Of a stretch of DNA of 64,000 nucleotides, positions 1 through 15,046 are shown piece by piece. The position numbers and the translations under genes were made by a program. Origin of the DNA: Pithys albifrons albifrons (taxonomy: Eukaryota; Chordata; Aves; Passeriformes; Thamnophilidae); NCBI RefSeq assembly GCF_047495875.1, contig NC_092459.1, positions 93,853,560 through 93,917,559 of the forward strand. Direction: 5' to 3'. Under the pieces are notes generated by a model. That model was not told where the DNA came from. It searched no databases and saw nothing but the letters and a program-made list of their open reading frames with translations. Position 1 is the first letter of the stretch, and every line of letters begins with the position of its first letter.

Positions 1-3000
1 TGGAAGATCCTTTCAGTTCCTTGGTTTCTGTCCTTCTTGAACTGACAGTAAAGTCTTCAGTGGTGGTAACAGTGCATGAAAAATCCACTGTATTGTATAT
101 AGAAGGGGTTGCCATAAATTAGGCATGTCTCAATTTGTTTGACCTGTGCCAGGTTTAGGAAGATCAAGTCCTTGTTTAAAAAATCATGATCACTCACTAA
201 CACAAAGGTGTCTCTCTTTCTTTGCAATAAGCATTGTTGATCTGTCTCTCAGTGGAGCTGGCTCCTGCATTACAGTCAAAGACACAAGGCTTATCTCTTA
301 CTTCTTTTTTAAGTAACATTATTGCTGATGAAACATTGTGAGATGAGGACAGGCGAAACTAGAGTCAGCATTACCTACTTTGACAGTCTGGAAGAAATGT
401 CAAAATGTATCTTGTGAGCCAAAATAGCTCTTTTATTCCCATCCCTCCTTTTTTCTTCCTGGATTGTTTGTCTTAGTGTGTCTGTCATGCATAGGTTAGG
501 GGTTCTTTATGATGCTCTCAGCTTAATTTGCATGGTTTTTTTCTTCCTCTGAAAATCTACCCTCACCTTTACTGCCCACTGCTTGGGTAAGGTAAAGTAG
601 TGAGATGTTCTTCACATGATCTGGGCTCTCAGTGCCTCCTGGGGAATCCGAAAGACAGTCTGCAAGCATCTGTGGGATGTACTTCATTTAATTTCTGACA
701 GTTGTGGGCCATACTGCAAAGTTTACTTCAAACAGTTACTGAATAGAAACCAAATGTAACCTGTGGAGCAGGGAGAGGACCTCTCTCTTCCATTCTGCTA
801 CAGGGGAGTGTGCAAGCTGTGAGGATACAGAGAGTCCTGCAGTGTTTGTGTAGTGACTGACTGAACCACAGAGCAGCTTCCCAAGGAGGCAGAGAGCTGA
901 GCCCATCTGAAGCTTTCTGGGCAGAAGCATGCTTCCCTTTGGGAATTGGGTCCAATGTAATTACTGTGGCAACATATGCCATGTGTATTATTGCTGTAAC
1001 ACAGTATGCAGGTGCTACTTATAAGCATGGCTAATAATGAAGTGAAAAAACAAAGAAGAAAACCTACCACATACCCCGATGTCACATCTTAAAATGCTGA
1101 GTTTTCAGCATCATTGTGAAAAAATAATTGTGGATTTTAGGATTTTTTGTCTTGCTTACACTGTGCACTTCCTGTCTCTTGCCACTGTCTATGGTGTTAC
1201 ATGGGGTATCTATGATTTAATCTCAGTGCGAGCACAGGAGTACGTAAGACAACTGTACAGGTCTGCCTGCAGTAATCTTCCTGTACTTGTGTTACAATAG
1301 TAAGTGCTGACCCATCAGCTCTCCTGAAACTGAGACCCTGGCAGTGCTGAGCTTGGCCAAGGACACACAGTTTATGAGCATTTTAATAACTGAAGTTAAT
1401 TACATCAGACCTTGGATGACATGTAGTACTTTGACAAATTTGTACTGGTTTTGAGATGACACAAAATTATTTCCATGACAGTTCATAGATGATTCCCAAA
1501 TTAATGTATAGTCTGATTAGATCTTTGTTAATCAAAGACAGTGGTTATTTTGTTGAAATTCTTAAAATTTATACTCAAGACTTTTTACAGAATGTTTCTA
1601 CCATCATGTGAGTTCTGCAGGAGTAATTTAATTAATAATTGAATTCAACTTTATGTACTGCTGCCTTCATTAAAGAAGTTGGCTACTGACAGCACTTGTA
1701 TTTAATGTTCTGTTAAGCCTGATTGAGATACAAGATTACATCCACTTATATCTCCAAGAGGAAGGCAATAAAATTTTTCTGCATTAATGAGATTACAGCT
1801 ATAATTAAGCTGCTGGCCAACCCGTACCAAACCTACAGCTCTTCACTGTAGGCTAACTGAAGTCTTCAGTCCAAAACAAAACTGGCATCATTAGCTCTGA
1901 AAGAAGGCTTAAAAGACTGGACCTGTTTTTATCTGGTAAAGGCCACCCTAGGTAGTACTAACTTCAATTTACAAAGTGTTCATTTTTAGGGGTGTCTTTT
2001 GGCACATGACCTTTGGTATCTGTTCTGCATGTGTGGGATGCATGTAGACGCCAAAGGCACGAGGCAAGCTGAGCTAGGCTATTGTCCCTGCTGAGGCAGA
2101 CTCCTGTGCAGTGGGGGAACTTCACGTTGACATACAAGCTTTGTTTGCTTTTACAACTAAAACTAACAACCTCAGATTTTTTTTTAAAAATATTGTTATT
2201 GAATCTTTTTACAGTCTACTTTTCTAAACAACAAGTGTTTTTGTAACAAGAGTGCTTTTTAGTCTCTCATAACATATTTAACTAAGACCACTTGTTGTCT
2301 AAGGTAGCATATAGTGCCCATTCTTTGCCCACATTCTAAGTGGATTGTTGGATCAGTAGTGTGGAGCCGAGGAAGCCTCTTACAGCTTCTTTTTTAAGGA
2401 AGAGTTAATTTTTTTCAAATCTGTGAATTTGATTTTTGCTTCCCATCTTTTCTGTTGCTGTTTCCCTAGTTGAGTTCTCAGTCCACCTGTGACATTTCTT
2501 CCTTTTTACTGGAGATTAACTTGATCACTTTAACCCCTTGGTTTTTCAGTCTTTGTCTAGAGTGATGCCAACGCATTTGAGTCATCCTTCTGATTCTGTC
2601 CTTCTTTATACTTCCATTTATTGTGTTTTTAAGGCTTCCAGTAACAGATCAAAATGGAGACACAATAGTGGTACAGCTTCTAAGGTATTCCACCCAACAA
2701 TTACAACATCTGTTGTAGTTTGAGTTAGGATTTAAAACAAATTAAGTTACATCACTGTCTGAAGAATAAAAAAAAATCTTTTATTATTCTAAAGCCATAG
2801 AACATACAGGAACTTCAGCAAAAGGGAAGGTAAAGATGTTAGTAAATTGGTAATGACCTTGGTCCATCTGCCAGGGTAATTTTTCTACCTTGTAATTGAA
2901 ATGTATTCAAATGTAATTTAAAGGTCATCAAGGATGCAAGTCAAAGACTTAAGCGCAGTTTCTGATCAAAACATTAAGTATTATCTTTGACTTTTATGAG

Positions 3001-6000
3001 CAGCTGAAGGACTCCGCCAAATGGTAAATTTCTCTTATTTAATCAGGCTTCTTTGTAATAACAAACTTTGACTGCAGCTGAGCTCTTCACTTGAGGCCGG
3101 TACTCACTGAAACACTGAAGGACAGGGGAAGGTCTTTTATCCATAGTTACCTTGCAGTTCTGAAGTAAAGTAAACATTGAGGCAAATCCTGATACAAAGT
3201 AATTCTTCAAAAGGAAACAGAGAGTTATCTGAGCGGCTTTGACCCATATGATGTATACAGTGTGAGCAGATGTGAAGGATGCTAAAACTTGTGTCAGAAA
3301 ATTTGATCTGAAAACCAGAACTTTCAAAATCTATCCTGGCTATGCGAGTATTTGTTAAAAGGATTTTTGAAGGCAAAAAGCAAGGTGGTATATGGTGGCT
3401 GGACAGCCAGATTGTGCATTTAAGATTTTCAAACAGAGTAAAGAACCAGTGAAATAAACAGGTACTTTTCTCTTTAAATGGCCATTTCCCATGCAAAAAA
3501 ATCAGCTGCATTCAGTGACCATGCATAAAATTTGGAGAAGCTCTTCCATAACATCCAGAACATTTATTTCAGCATGAGACATTGATTTTTAGTAATAATT
3601 TGTGTAGAACCAGTAGAAGATCCAACTGAAAATAAAGGGGAAGGGAGGAAAAAGAACCTTCTGTCCTCTCTGTTAGATAGGCTAATTATTGCCAAAGAAA
3701 TCAGCATTAATCTCTTTGTCAAGACAAGGAGTAATACTGCCTTCAGAAGAAAAACAGCCTATTTCAGCAGGGCAAGGCATATACTTTGTCTGCCATTCAC
3801 CCCCTTCCACAACAACAAATAGGCAATGTTTGGATCTTCTCCAGCTAATCAGTGTAAATTATGGACACCCTGCACTCCATCCTTCTTCAGTGCTGGCTTT
3901 GCCCATGCCCAGCCACTGTGCTCTCTTCATTGGGTGAGTAACTTCTCTCATTGGTGTTTTAGTTTAAAAATGAGGATGTGAGAAAGTGTTGTTTTGACAT
4001 GTAGTGATTGTAAATAAAGATGTTTGGTCACAGTCTGGGCCCACTTGAGATGCAGCATTCATTAATTAGCGCTAAATTATGTTTAATGTGACTAATATCT
4101 GCGGCCACACCATTGCACGTGAACTGTGATCCTGGAAATCACATCAGATCCAGCTCTGTTAAATTGGATCCTCTGAGCTGCTGTGATGGTGCATGCGTTA
4201 ATTAATTATTCTGGCTGTGTGGCTGATCCCATAAAGAAGGCAGCGTGCACCACACACACTGTGGAGAGATTTGCAGAGATGATTGTTTAGCAGAGACTGT
4301 ACATATGGAAATTTGTTCTCATTTCTTTCTTTGTGCTATCCCATTTACAAATGGAAATGACTGCTTCGTAGCCAGTTCTCATTATATTTCTCTCCCATGA
4401 GATGTGAAATTAGCTCTTGGAGAAATCCCACAGTGGTTGGAACTGAAGCCCTGTCTCTGCTGTTGAGGTTGCCCCATCAGGAAGGGGGAGCAGGAAGGCA
4501 TTGAGGCCAGCAGAACCCTGCCCTCTCCAACATCTCAGCAAGGGGCAGAGGCAGTGCACTGGCATCAACCACAGTTGGCCAAAGGACCAGCCAGGGCTTG
4601 TCAAGGTGGTGAGGCGGAGGCAGGATGGATCTGGGAAGTCAAGTCACTATCAGGCACAGTGTGCATACAGCGTATGTGTAAATTATATACTTTTATGTGG
4701 TTAAATGCAGGGGCAATGGGGAGGCCCCTGCTAAGTCTGGTGAGGGCAATGGGAGCCTATTGGTGCCCTTATGTCCCCAACATCCATGTAGGATCCAGCT
4801 GTCTGCTGGTGAGGGAGTCAAGGAAATTCACCCCTTACTGCCCTTGTGGCTCACATGTGTCCCTTGGTCTGGGCTTGCACAGCTGACTTCAGTCAATCTG
4901 TTCCTGCTTTACGTCAACATCAAACATGATTGAGGCTGTCTCTCCATTGCACCTGTTGGCAAGGAGACAAGAAACCAGTCAAACACTACAGGGTTAATGT
5001 GTATAAATGGGTCACTAGTTAGTTCCCTATGGAGAGGTGTGGGTGGGTGTGCATTGGGTTTGAGCAAGATGTATATATATTGGCATTATCAACAGTCACA
5101 TTAAAGATTCGCAGCACTGCTTTTCTTAGACTGAATAGCAGAGCCCAGGTGGGGCAGAGGGTGTAACAGCCATGCATCAGATCATGCTCCTTGCTAATTT
5201 TAGTTGGCCAGAGAAGCACATGTGAGGTTTATATCTTACTGCACTAAGCTGCACTTTGTTAAATAAGGCAATTCAAATATTGGCACAAAATTTCTGGCAA
5301 GGCATAGTAGTACTGTTTTTCACTTGCTTATAGTTTTATGTAATATAAAGGTGGTAAGGATTGTCTTTTTTCTTTCTAGAAGAGGGAATATGCTGCTAAA
5401 GATATAACAATAAAAGGTATTTTTTTATTAAATCCTTTTCCAGTTGCAAGCTTGTTTCTGTATGTGCTTTGCTCCACCAGTGGATCAGTGCTCCACCATC
5501 TTACCTGAAAGGTTAGCAGCTGTTCAGGAAGCTTTCTTAAAACAGGAAAGCAAAGAGAGCAGCTACGTTGTTATAACAACATTTAAATCTTTCCATGTGC
5601 ATTCTTCTGAGCCAGCTACAAGGCAAAGAAGTGTTGTTACCCTTGGTGTGCAGGTGAAGGGGCTCAAAGTTTGACAGAATCATTTTGATCTCAGTGACCA
5701 CACTGGTAGGTAACTCACTCAGATTCATGCTGATCAAACTTCCTCCCCTTTGGTGGCTGCTTACTGGCCTAAGACCAGGTCCCAGGAAAGTGGAGTAGGA
5801 CTTAGGGAATGAGATCCCTGTGCTTGGCTATGCTGACAGATTTGGCATATTTATATAGCTGCCTGAATATTTCTCATCTGTTTTCCTACCCAAGAGATGA
5901 ATGGTTGCTAGCTTTTCCTGCAGATGACCTCTGTGCTCACACAGTTCACATAAGAAGATGTGTATTTTCAGGTACTCTCCATGCTCTGTGTTGCAGAGAG

Positions 6001-9000
6001 TGCACTTGCAATTCACACAGAAAGCAGCAAATAAGATATTTCCTCCCCAGACTCACTAGATTTCTCTTGAAATCCAGAATTGTGTTTTCTGAGAATATAG
6101 AAGCAAATTGTCCAATTTTGACCTTGAAGTCAATTAAATGTTGATATTTTAAAAGGAATTTTGAGTTAGTTTTTTTTCCTTTGGTCTTGACAATGGACTC
6201 GTTTTCCAAAAAAAAAAAAAAATTATTCTTATCCACAAACTATCTGTAATTGAACTATTTTACTGATAAGTCTTCTGTTTAATTGCTATGATTCTAGAGG
6301 CTGCAGTAGGGTCAGGTCAACTCATGAAGGTGAGAAGTGAAACAATTCTTTTATCAAAAATGGGTCTACTGAGGTCAACCCTGTTGGGTGCTTTTGCTCC
6401 AGATAACCTACAACAATTCCATTTCATGTGATATGCCACCAGTGGGATGGAAATTGTTTTCTGTTGGCTCATGGCCACCTTCAGGCCACTGTCCTTCCAG
6501 GGCTGCCTGTCCTAACTCTGCGTCAGGCCTTTCCTTTGCCCTTTGGTGACACTGTGAAAACAAGACACAAACAGAAGGGGAGTAACTTCATACAGCCTGA
6601 GACCAGCAGCATTCAAAATGCCTTAGTCCTAAATCGATTGCTACGGCTCAGTAAGTGACTGCAAGATTGCCTGGTTATCTTATCTGTGCACTTCCATCCC
6701 TCAAGATATTTGGATTTCTGTTAAGTGAGAACTCAGTTCAGTGACCTCACTTGTAGTGTTAGCTTTACACTGATATAGCAATCATCAAAATGCAGTGTTC
6801 CTGTAAATTACCATTGTGCTCTCAGCCCTTCCTTACTACATTAAGCTCTAACAGGTAATATAATTTTAATTAGAAGAGAGCATTTCAGGTACAAGAGCTC
6901 TGCAATAAGAAATTGCAGTTTGATTGTTGCTAGCGGAGGTGCTTGTAAATACTTGTTAAATTTGTTACACTGTCAGATATTTTATACTTAATGCTGTGAA
7001 GAGACAAGGCAGCACCATTGAATTGCTGCTGTGGTCTGGGAACGTAAGTGTTTTGAAGGAGGGTAATGAAAAATTGCAGATTAAAAAGTGCAGGTAGGAA
7101 GTGGATTGTGAATAATTAATCCTTAAATAATTCTTCATATTTAAAAATTAATTATTTTACAGTCATTTAAGCATCTTATATTCATGACCGTTTCAGTATA
7201 CCTTAGCCAGAAATCAAGTTGGGGAAATAAATTACAGTGCTTCACCTCTTTACCCAAATGTTTGCTTGCTGATGATTGATGGCACATGTCTGAATCCCTG
7301 GTTTAACTCCTCTTCCTTTGAGAGTACATAGCCTTGATTTCTCAAGAGCTCCCTAGCACTAAGAGGCATAAGAAGGAGCTTTGTTGTATTTGAAAAGCCT
7401 GACATACAAACCTAAATCCAAGAACCACAGTTAGACTGATACAGAAATCTTCCGGAAATTTCGAGCTCTAGTAGAGGAGAAGTTAATTCACCTTTCTGCT
7501 CAGCATGTCTTTTTATCCATAACATGGGTATCTCTCTGCTCAGTAAGAGGCAGATGCTTACCTCAGGATCCTGGCAGGCAACAGCAGGTTCCCAGCTCTG
7601 CCTTTGGGATGTTCATGCTCTCCTGGGGAGTTAACCCTTCATTCTCCTGTTTCATCTTACAACTGTGGTGAAAGGAGGCTCCTGGCTCTGGTGTTTTCAT
7701 TGGTACATATAATGCTCTCAGTGGATAATTACAAGTGAAAAATGCCCTAAAGTCTTTGCAAGTGTCATCTTTACATACTTGTTCCCACCATATTTAAGGA
7801 GGTTGTGTTGGGAATACCTGAGCAGACATTTAATGATGAAGATAGTGTTGCCTTAAGCCAAAAATATTACTCTAAAATGTTTTGGGTTTTTGTGTAACAC
7901 TTTGAAGAGGTAGCTCTTTTGCCTCGCTTCTGAGTGAAGATGCATCTTTGTTTACAATAATGGTCTTTAAAGCTTTTGTCTCTGTTCTAAAAATAAATGA
8001 GCATTTAAATTTCATCTTTTGTGGGCTTTGATTTCATATTAACAATGTGTAGCTCTAGCAACCAAAGACCTGAGAAGAGAAGGAAGGTTGCTTCTAAATT
8101 ACAAATTTACTCCTTCATAGTGTAAAACTAAAGCTGGTTGTTTGGTTTTCTTTTCCTTTCCAATTAGCAGTTGTGGCAGAAAGATTCCAACTAGCAGTTT
8201 TCAGCAGTCTTCCTTACTGTTTATTCAAATTCAGTAGTAGCACGAATATGGATCTTTTGATTATAGTTGAATTACTCCAGAGTCAACTTGATATGCATGA
8301 GGCCACAATTACTGCCTAAATTATCAGGCTTTTTTCCACTGACTAGGTCTGCTGGGAAAACTAGCAGAGGGTGAAGGTTTATTTTAAAACATGAAGCAGA
8401 AGGCATAACTCCTGTGAATTTGAGGTTTTTTTGCTTTATACAAGGTTTAGAAGTAAAAATGCTTAAGGTAGAATTATTGATGGATAATACCACAAAAACA
8501 CACCAAGAAACATAGAGTGAAGTTACCAGCATCATCCTGCTCACATTGTATGATACATACAGGGGAAACAATTCTTCCAGTCCATTGTGCAGGATCTGGA
8601 GAGCTGCTTGTGTCATGGTTAGTTAGCACGAAATAAGGTTCTAGCTCCAAAGACAAAACAGCCCTACCCTGTATGAATACCTGCATCCACAGAGCATTTA
8701 CAGCAAATAGCACAGTGTTTGGGGATTTTGTGTTTTTTTTGTGTTTTCTTTCATGTACATACTTATTGCAATGCAGGTAGTTTTGGCATCATAACTGAAC
8801 GGTGTTGAGTGGTTCTTTATAAAAGCTATAGGATAGACCTATCTGTTGAGGTCTACCTAAGAAATTGTTTATTTGCAGCCTATCTAATTAACAGGAAAAA
8901 GTGTGATCAGCATCCTTAGCCCTGACGCAGATTACATTGATTTTTCTGTTGTTTAAGGAGGTCCTTGTCAGCAGGCAACTTTCCCCAGTGCCATCAAGCA

Positions 9001-12000
9001 TAAAGGTAAAATATTTTTAGCTATGGTAAAGTGTGGGTCCACACACAGTAAGAAGACAGAAAAGCCACAACTTTTGTGACCTCTCTCTGCTAAATAAAAC
9101 CTGTTTGCATTGTGAGAACACTGAGAGACTGTAGCTTTTTGCTTTCAGCAATGCTGATCTGAGTGAGTTGTGGTCATCCTGTGTTGCAGCTGATGGTCTT
9201 GGACTGTTATCTATCCATTTTCAGTTTTTCTCAGCAGTGATAAGTAGTCCTCAGAAAGCCAAAGATGTAAGCCTTGTTCGGGAGGGTATGATTTAAACTT
9301 CATCTATGTAGAATACTATATTACACATTTGTTAATGTCTTTGGCCAGAAACTGGTTCATGTCTACTGAAGAGGAAGCTTTAGCAGTTACTGCCACTGCC
9401 GTGGGTAAGGTTCAGGTCTAGACCTGGAAGCTTAGAATTTTCTGCTTCTCAGTCATGTTTTCAGGTGCTGCCTGGGACAGATCTGAGCTGTCCTTAGAGC
9501 ATTTCTCTGGTTTTCCTTTGAAGTAGTACCTATTGTACTGTAATCTTCTGAATATTTGGACCTTTTCTACACCCACGTGTTAAAGTGTCTTCAACACTGG
9601 AAATTTATAGCAATAGGTCAGGTCAGCCTTACCTAATCTCCCAAGCTGATTGTCCTTGGCTGAGCTGCCCTGCTTCCAAGCTGCACAGTGGATGGAGGGG
9701 CAAGAGTGGGAGCTGATAGCTGGGGGCTAGCAAGGAGACAAGGTGGCATCTTAATTTACAGACCCTGTGAATCTGTGTACTGCTTTACATGGGGTGGGAG
9801 GATGGAGATGCCCAGTTGGGACTTTGAGGGCTGTGTGTTTGCTGGCGGAATTTATTGCTTGTCCCTTACTATGTGTGCAATGTGGAGGCTGAAAGCAGCA
9901 AAAGCCCCTGCTATGGCTCAGGTTAGGGCTTTGCTACAACACAGTTGGAAACAGAAAGGGTTTTCTTTTCCAAATACCTAAAGAGTAATTTAGTATCAGG
10001 CTGCACCATGTTTGTAATACATGCTGTTGGACATTCCCTGCTGTAATGGTCAGGTGGGTCCACCTGGAAGTGACAAACAGACGTGAAATTCAAATTTTAA
10101 AATGCAGTTTCTAGTCTAATTTAAATATTAGGCTAGATAATAGAGATCTTTGGTTTTGAATGTGTCATTGTTTCAGAAAACATGGTAGTTTTACTTGTCC
10201 TCTAAAGATGTTACTAATTGTAGGTAAGATATGTCTTGGCCTCAAATACTGGTTTGCTTCAGCTTTTTATGATGCTTGACAAACTGGTGCCTGTTCCTCC
10301 TCCTTCCCACCATTGTGTCTTCTTAATTCCCCTTTACAGAGGAGTTGCTTCAATGTCTTGTCACATTTGAACTTTTGTTTAAGGATAAATTTTCCTGTGT
10401 GCTGAGTCTTACAGCAACTGTGGTGCTTCCAAGTCAAAGTCAGAGTAAGATGTATGGTCCTGAAGTCAAGCTTTTCAGAGATTACTTTTCCTGACTTCAA
10501 TTGATTTAATAACTACTCTGCACTTGAAGGCTTCTGAGGACTGTACAGCCAAGTAACATCTAAAAATAGCATTAAGGACCAAAAGCTACTAAGGCAGTTT
10601 TGGAAAATGCAAAATGCAACTACAGTCCCTTTTTCCTATGTCTCACAGGTTGGAAGGAACAAAGATCCGTTTCCTAGTGTTTTGATGATGATGTGAAACC
10701 TGGGTATGCCCAAAACATTGCTAGTGTCATTCTTTTTCTCTACTGTAGGTGATTAGGAAATTTGAAAGAGCTTCCTTCTGGATACATGCTTAAATGTTGG
10801 TTCAAGTTATTTGAACTGAGATAATAAGAACATAACTGGTCTTTTGAGAGATGTGATCCAGTCTGTTACTTTTGAGTTAAAAGCTTAGTTTTAACCCACA
10901 CCATCAAAATCCAGAATGTACCAGAAACATAACCTTTTCTAGATGTTTGCAAAGTATCCAGAAACATTATGGAATAAGACAGAGAAAGCTGAAAAGAAGG
11001 AGTAACTCCAAAAGCTATTCCTGTTACAGCAATGTTGTATTAATTTTGTCTTGATCATGTAATGAAGATAGGTCTCCTTTCATTAGGCTGAAAGCTGAGT
11101 ATGTAAGGTATCAAAACATGGTTTCAACCAGCAAGACAACTGGACAGTCCATCAGCTGTGTGTGACAAGAGTGGTGCCTCATTCCTAGCTGAGACTGAAG
11201 ACTTCTTTGGGAACAGGTTGTGTGATAGACAGAGCTGCTGGTACCTCCCACAAAATTTTCAGTTCTCTTGCCAAAGGAGTTTGATGTTTTGTGGAGCAGC
11301 ATACCTCCCCATAAGCAGAGATTGGATTTCTCCATGATTCTCACTCAGCATTCCTTTGTTAAAAGGGACATCCAGCTGTCTTAAAAGAAATTTCTGCAGC
11401 TTACAAATATTGCTGGATTTGCAAATATCATATGAATTTGTTCTTGTATTTACAAATAGCGTGTGTTAATGAATACAAATTCAGCTTTCTATGAAAAAAC
11501 ACATGAAAATCTGAGTTGTCTCATGAAACTTGGCTTGCAAGCCTAAAATCAAATTACTGAAACCAGTCAAGAAACTGCAAGATTTAAGATAGTATATGAT
11601 GTGTTTTTGAATAGATAAACTCAACTCAGTCATTTAACAGCCCAGTGCTTGATTTGAACTCAGTAATGTTTCTAAGAGTACTTTTTATGTATGACTTTAT
11701 AGATACTGATCTAGAAGGCAGGCATGTACTCTTCTAAGCAGTTTGGAGAGTTGTACAGCACAGATAAGGATGTGGTGTTTTAGGGTGATAAGGTAAAGCT
11801 GGGGAGCCACCAGAAAGAAGAGTCCCTTGGATGGTGTCTGAGAGTAGGAGCAGAACAGGACTCAGCAAAAGGCCTGAGAGAAGACTGTACCTTACGCTGC
11901 TGGCCCAAGGCAAAAAAGGGAATTTCGTTGGGATTGTGGATCCAAGACCATCAGTACTGTTTGATTGTTTGGGTTTACAATGAGAAACTGTTGAAACAAG

Positions 12001-15000
12001 GAAAAGGTTCCTGTGAACTTACCTTACAAAAGAGCAGCCCATGTTGCTGTTTGATTATGGAGGTCACATACAAGGATGATGCCATAGGCAAAATTTGAAA
12101 TTGCACCCTTGTTGGATTATCACTGATCCATGTGTCCCTTCTTACAATATCACCTTCTGGAGACCAAGTTCCTCAGACTTTCCAAGAATTTTACTGTATA
12201 ACCAGTCCTAAAATGGAAGGGATGAGTGAAAACAGTTTAAAAATCCCCTAGTTGCTTCAGGCTGTCCTTGGGCTGCTCCTCAGGTGTGGATGCACTTGTG
12301 CAAATCTGCCTTGAGTGGACTGGAACCAATCTGGGATTGCTGAGGAGTGGAACACGATGCCTTTGCTTCACTCGCTTGCAGCAGAAGCACCACATGCATT
12401 TCCCCACACCCAGCAGCAGTGCTCATGGTTCTAGTGTGGCAAAGAAGGGCCAGCAAGGCAGAGGTGCTCTCTTGCCCCTGCTTGGAGCTACCTCCCACCT
12501 GTGCAGCAGGAAATGCTTTGGGATCTGTGCAGCTCCTCCTAGAATAGCTGTAGCAAGATTCAATTAAAAAAAAAATCCCTTTTTCCGTCACCCACACCCA
12601 CTTTATCTTTCCCCTTCCTTCTCATCTTCATTAAATCAGGAGGAGATGATGTGCTGAATGCCACCCCTCACACCTGTTACTGTGCGGGAGATACTCCCTG
12701 CGTTCCAGGAGTATCAGCACAAACCTGATGATAGTGGCTGAGAACGCTGTGAACCTGGGTTCTGGGTACCAGGGAGGAATCTTAGCATAAATCTACGATA
12801 TCTAGAAAATATTTCCAGTGCAAACCTACATATTCTGGCAAGAGTTCTAATATCCTGACTAGGGATAGCCAGTCAGACTAAAGACTACTGTTGGCACAGT
12901 TTCTGCATGCCAGAGCTTTAAAGTATTTAAAAATGCAAAACATGTATCTAGCAAATTTCCAAAGTACCCCTACAAAAGAAGAACAATTCTAGACTCAGTC
13001 CTTTTTTAATTTTCTGGCTCTGTGTGTATAAAGCAGCCAGCACAGTGTTGCTGCCAGAAGAGGTATGTTTTTATTACGTCTATTGACATACTTTCACATG
13101 CAATTTTAGCAGAGACAAAGCACAGCTGGGCTTTAAGCTTGTTATTGAAGGTGAAACCCAATCTGCAGTAGACTAATTTCACTGAAATAAAAACAAGACT
13201 ATGTCATTGTTAAAAATCTCTTTGGAGATACTTCAACAATTTTTTGTGAGATAAATAATTAAACAAAAAGTATAATTTTGCTTTAGGGTGTTGTAAGGAA
13301 AAGGGATTAATATTTGTAAATGTCTCCATGAAAATTGATCAGGTTATAAGATTGTATTTCACCACAAAGCAAGGCCAGAACAGTTAGAGGTTCATGAAGC
13401 AGACATACAGCCATTCACAGGGGGAAAAACCAGCTCTTTCTGAACCTGTTCCAGGATGAAGTGTGACATGGCCTAGGCTCTTGGAGCAAAGAGGAAGGAT
13501 CCCAGCACATGTGGCCCCTGGAAGTGCAGGACTCAGTCCGTTAGTTGACAGACAGTGTTGGGGACATAAGGCTCTGATTGTCTAGAAGCACTTAGAGCTA
13601 GTAACTTTTATGAATACAGTTAAGACTAGAAATATTTGCATTTCTGTCTCCCTCCTCCCTTTCATGTGACAAGGGCTATGAGCCCTGCAGAGGATGTGGT
13701 ATTAAGCTAAGGCTCAGCTAGATGTGAGCACAATTAAACAGTCTCCAGACTGGAATTAGCTCAAAGCCTGGACAAAGCCAGCCTGCAAATCACAGCATAA
13801 ATACATTTTCAGAAAGAGCTCTTTGGACTACAATGTTGTGGAGAGGTTACAACTTTTCTCCATCCCTTCTGCAGGACAAAGGGGAATCTTATGTCCGCCA
13901 GCAGGTTGCTTCAGACCAGAGCTTTCCCCAGGAGGGATCACTGAAACTTTTCTTTCAGAAGCAAGTGCTGGTAGTTCAAGCACAGCATGCAGAAAACCAG
14001 TCACACTCATAACCAAAATTCTCATGGCAACAATGGCAACAAAAAGCCACTAAAAACCCATCAAACACCTTTCTCCCTGTCCCCTTCCCACAGACAATAC
14101 ACACTGAAAAACATTGAGACCTAATGCAGAGGATTTCAACATACAAGATCTACCATTCATAAATTCTAAAGAGACGAGGGGAATGAACAAAGGGAAGTGA
14201 GGTACCAGGAAAGGTATAGAGGAAAGCAAAATCTTTTACTTGATAACAGATTTTTCAAACTATTTACAACTTTACAGGAAAGCAATAGACCTTTTGGCTT
14301 GTGACTTCCTGCTTACTGCTGTTGGCTCTGAAAAGTTCAAGTGAAAAGATGGTGACTTTCACTAAAAAGAATTTGAAATAATAATGATACCTCACTTCTC
14401 TAGCAAAGGTTTTATATATTGGAGGAGTCAGTCCTTTTAGTTAAAAGAATAATTTAGGCATCAGGCAAATCAGGCAGACAGGACTGTCTGTTCTGCATTG
14501 GCACAATGGTGTTCTGACCCCATTAGCTGTTAGTGGGCTGTAGAGTGCATACATCAGGCTTTACACCCAGCTGCAGGATAGCCAAAACAGCCTTAATCGG
14601 AGGTTTCCCCAGACTCCTTTTGCAGAACAGGTAGCTGGTCTTGTTCAGGTTTTTAACAACCTTCCATATTGCTGTGCATCCCTTTGTGCCTGGGAAGCAG
14701 CATAGCCAGCTTAAAGCATTAGGGTTCGTTCAGAGAATCTGCTTGATGGACAAACCCACTGCAAAGAAGAGGATTGAAATTGACCTTTTTAATTCAATAA
14801 GAATAAACCTGGTCCAGATCCCTGAAAATGGAAAAGGCTGGGGCTGCCAGGGGGTCAGGCATCCCTGAAACTTAGACAAGCCAGATTTCCCTTTTCAAAT
14901 TTTGTGGGTTGGCTCTACTTACTTATGAGACTGAATTGCCAATAAAATTAATTAGAAGCATCATAAGTTGGTCATCCCATGAGTATTTCTACTTGAAGCA

Positions 15001-15046
15001 ATCATTAATTATTCTGACTAGGATTGTCTGTCTTTTCTATTTTTAG
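1..15046 (+). other. HHAT: HHAT last intron (3' part)
   Basis: Read as intron because the next coding segment to the right is the terminal exon of HHAT and ends this stretch with a good acceptor: a pyrimidine-rich run followed by TTTTTAG at 15040-15046. I searched the + strand for the preceding HHAT exon, which should encode the segment just before the Gly-Trp-Pro-Trp motif, and did not see it, so it probably lies left of the window. No repeat family, RNA gene or convincing exon was recognised. Several AT-rich blocks with homeodomain-type TAATTA cores (about 1617-1830, 4050-4290, 6840-7200) look like candidate regulatory DNA and are described as findings. An A14 homopolymer lies near 6209. 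The call is by position; the intron's left end is outside the window. Confidence 0.75.

Noticed and set aside
9688..9981. 97-codon + strand frame in the HHAT intron, considered as the missing penultimate HHAT exon.
   Set aside because: Translation shows none of the residues expected just before the Gly-Trp-Pro-Trp motif, and no matching donor site.
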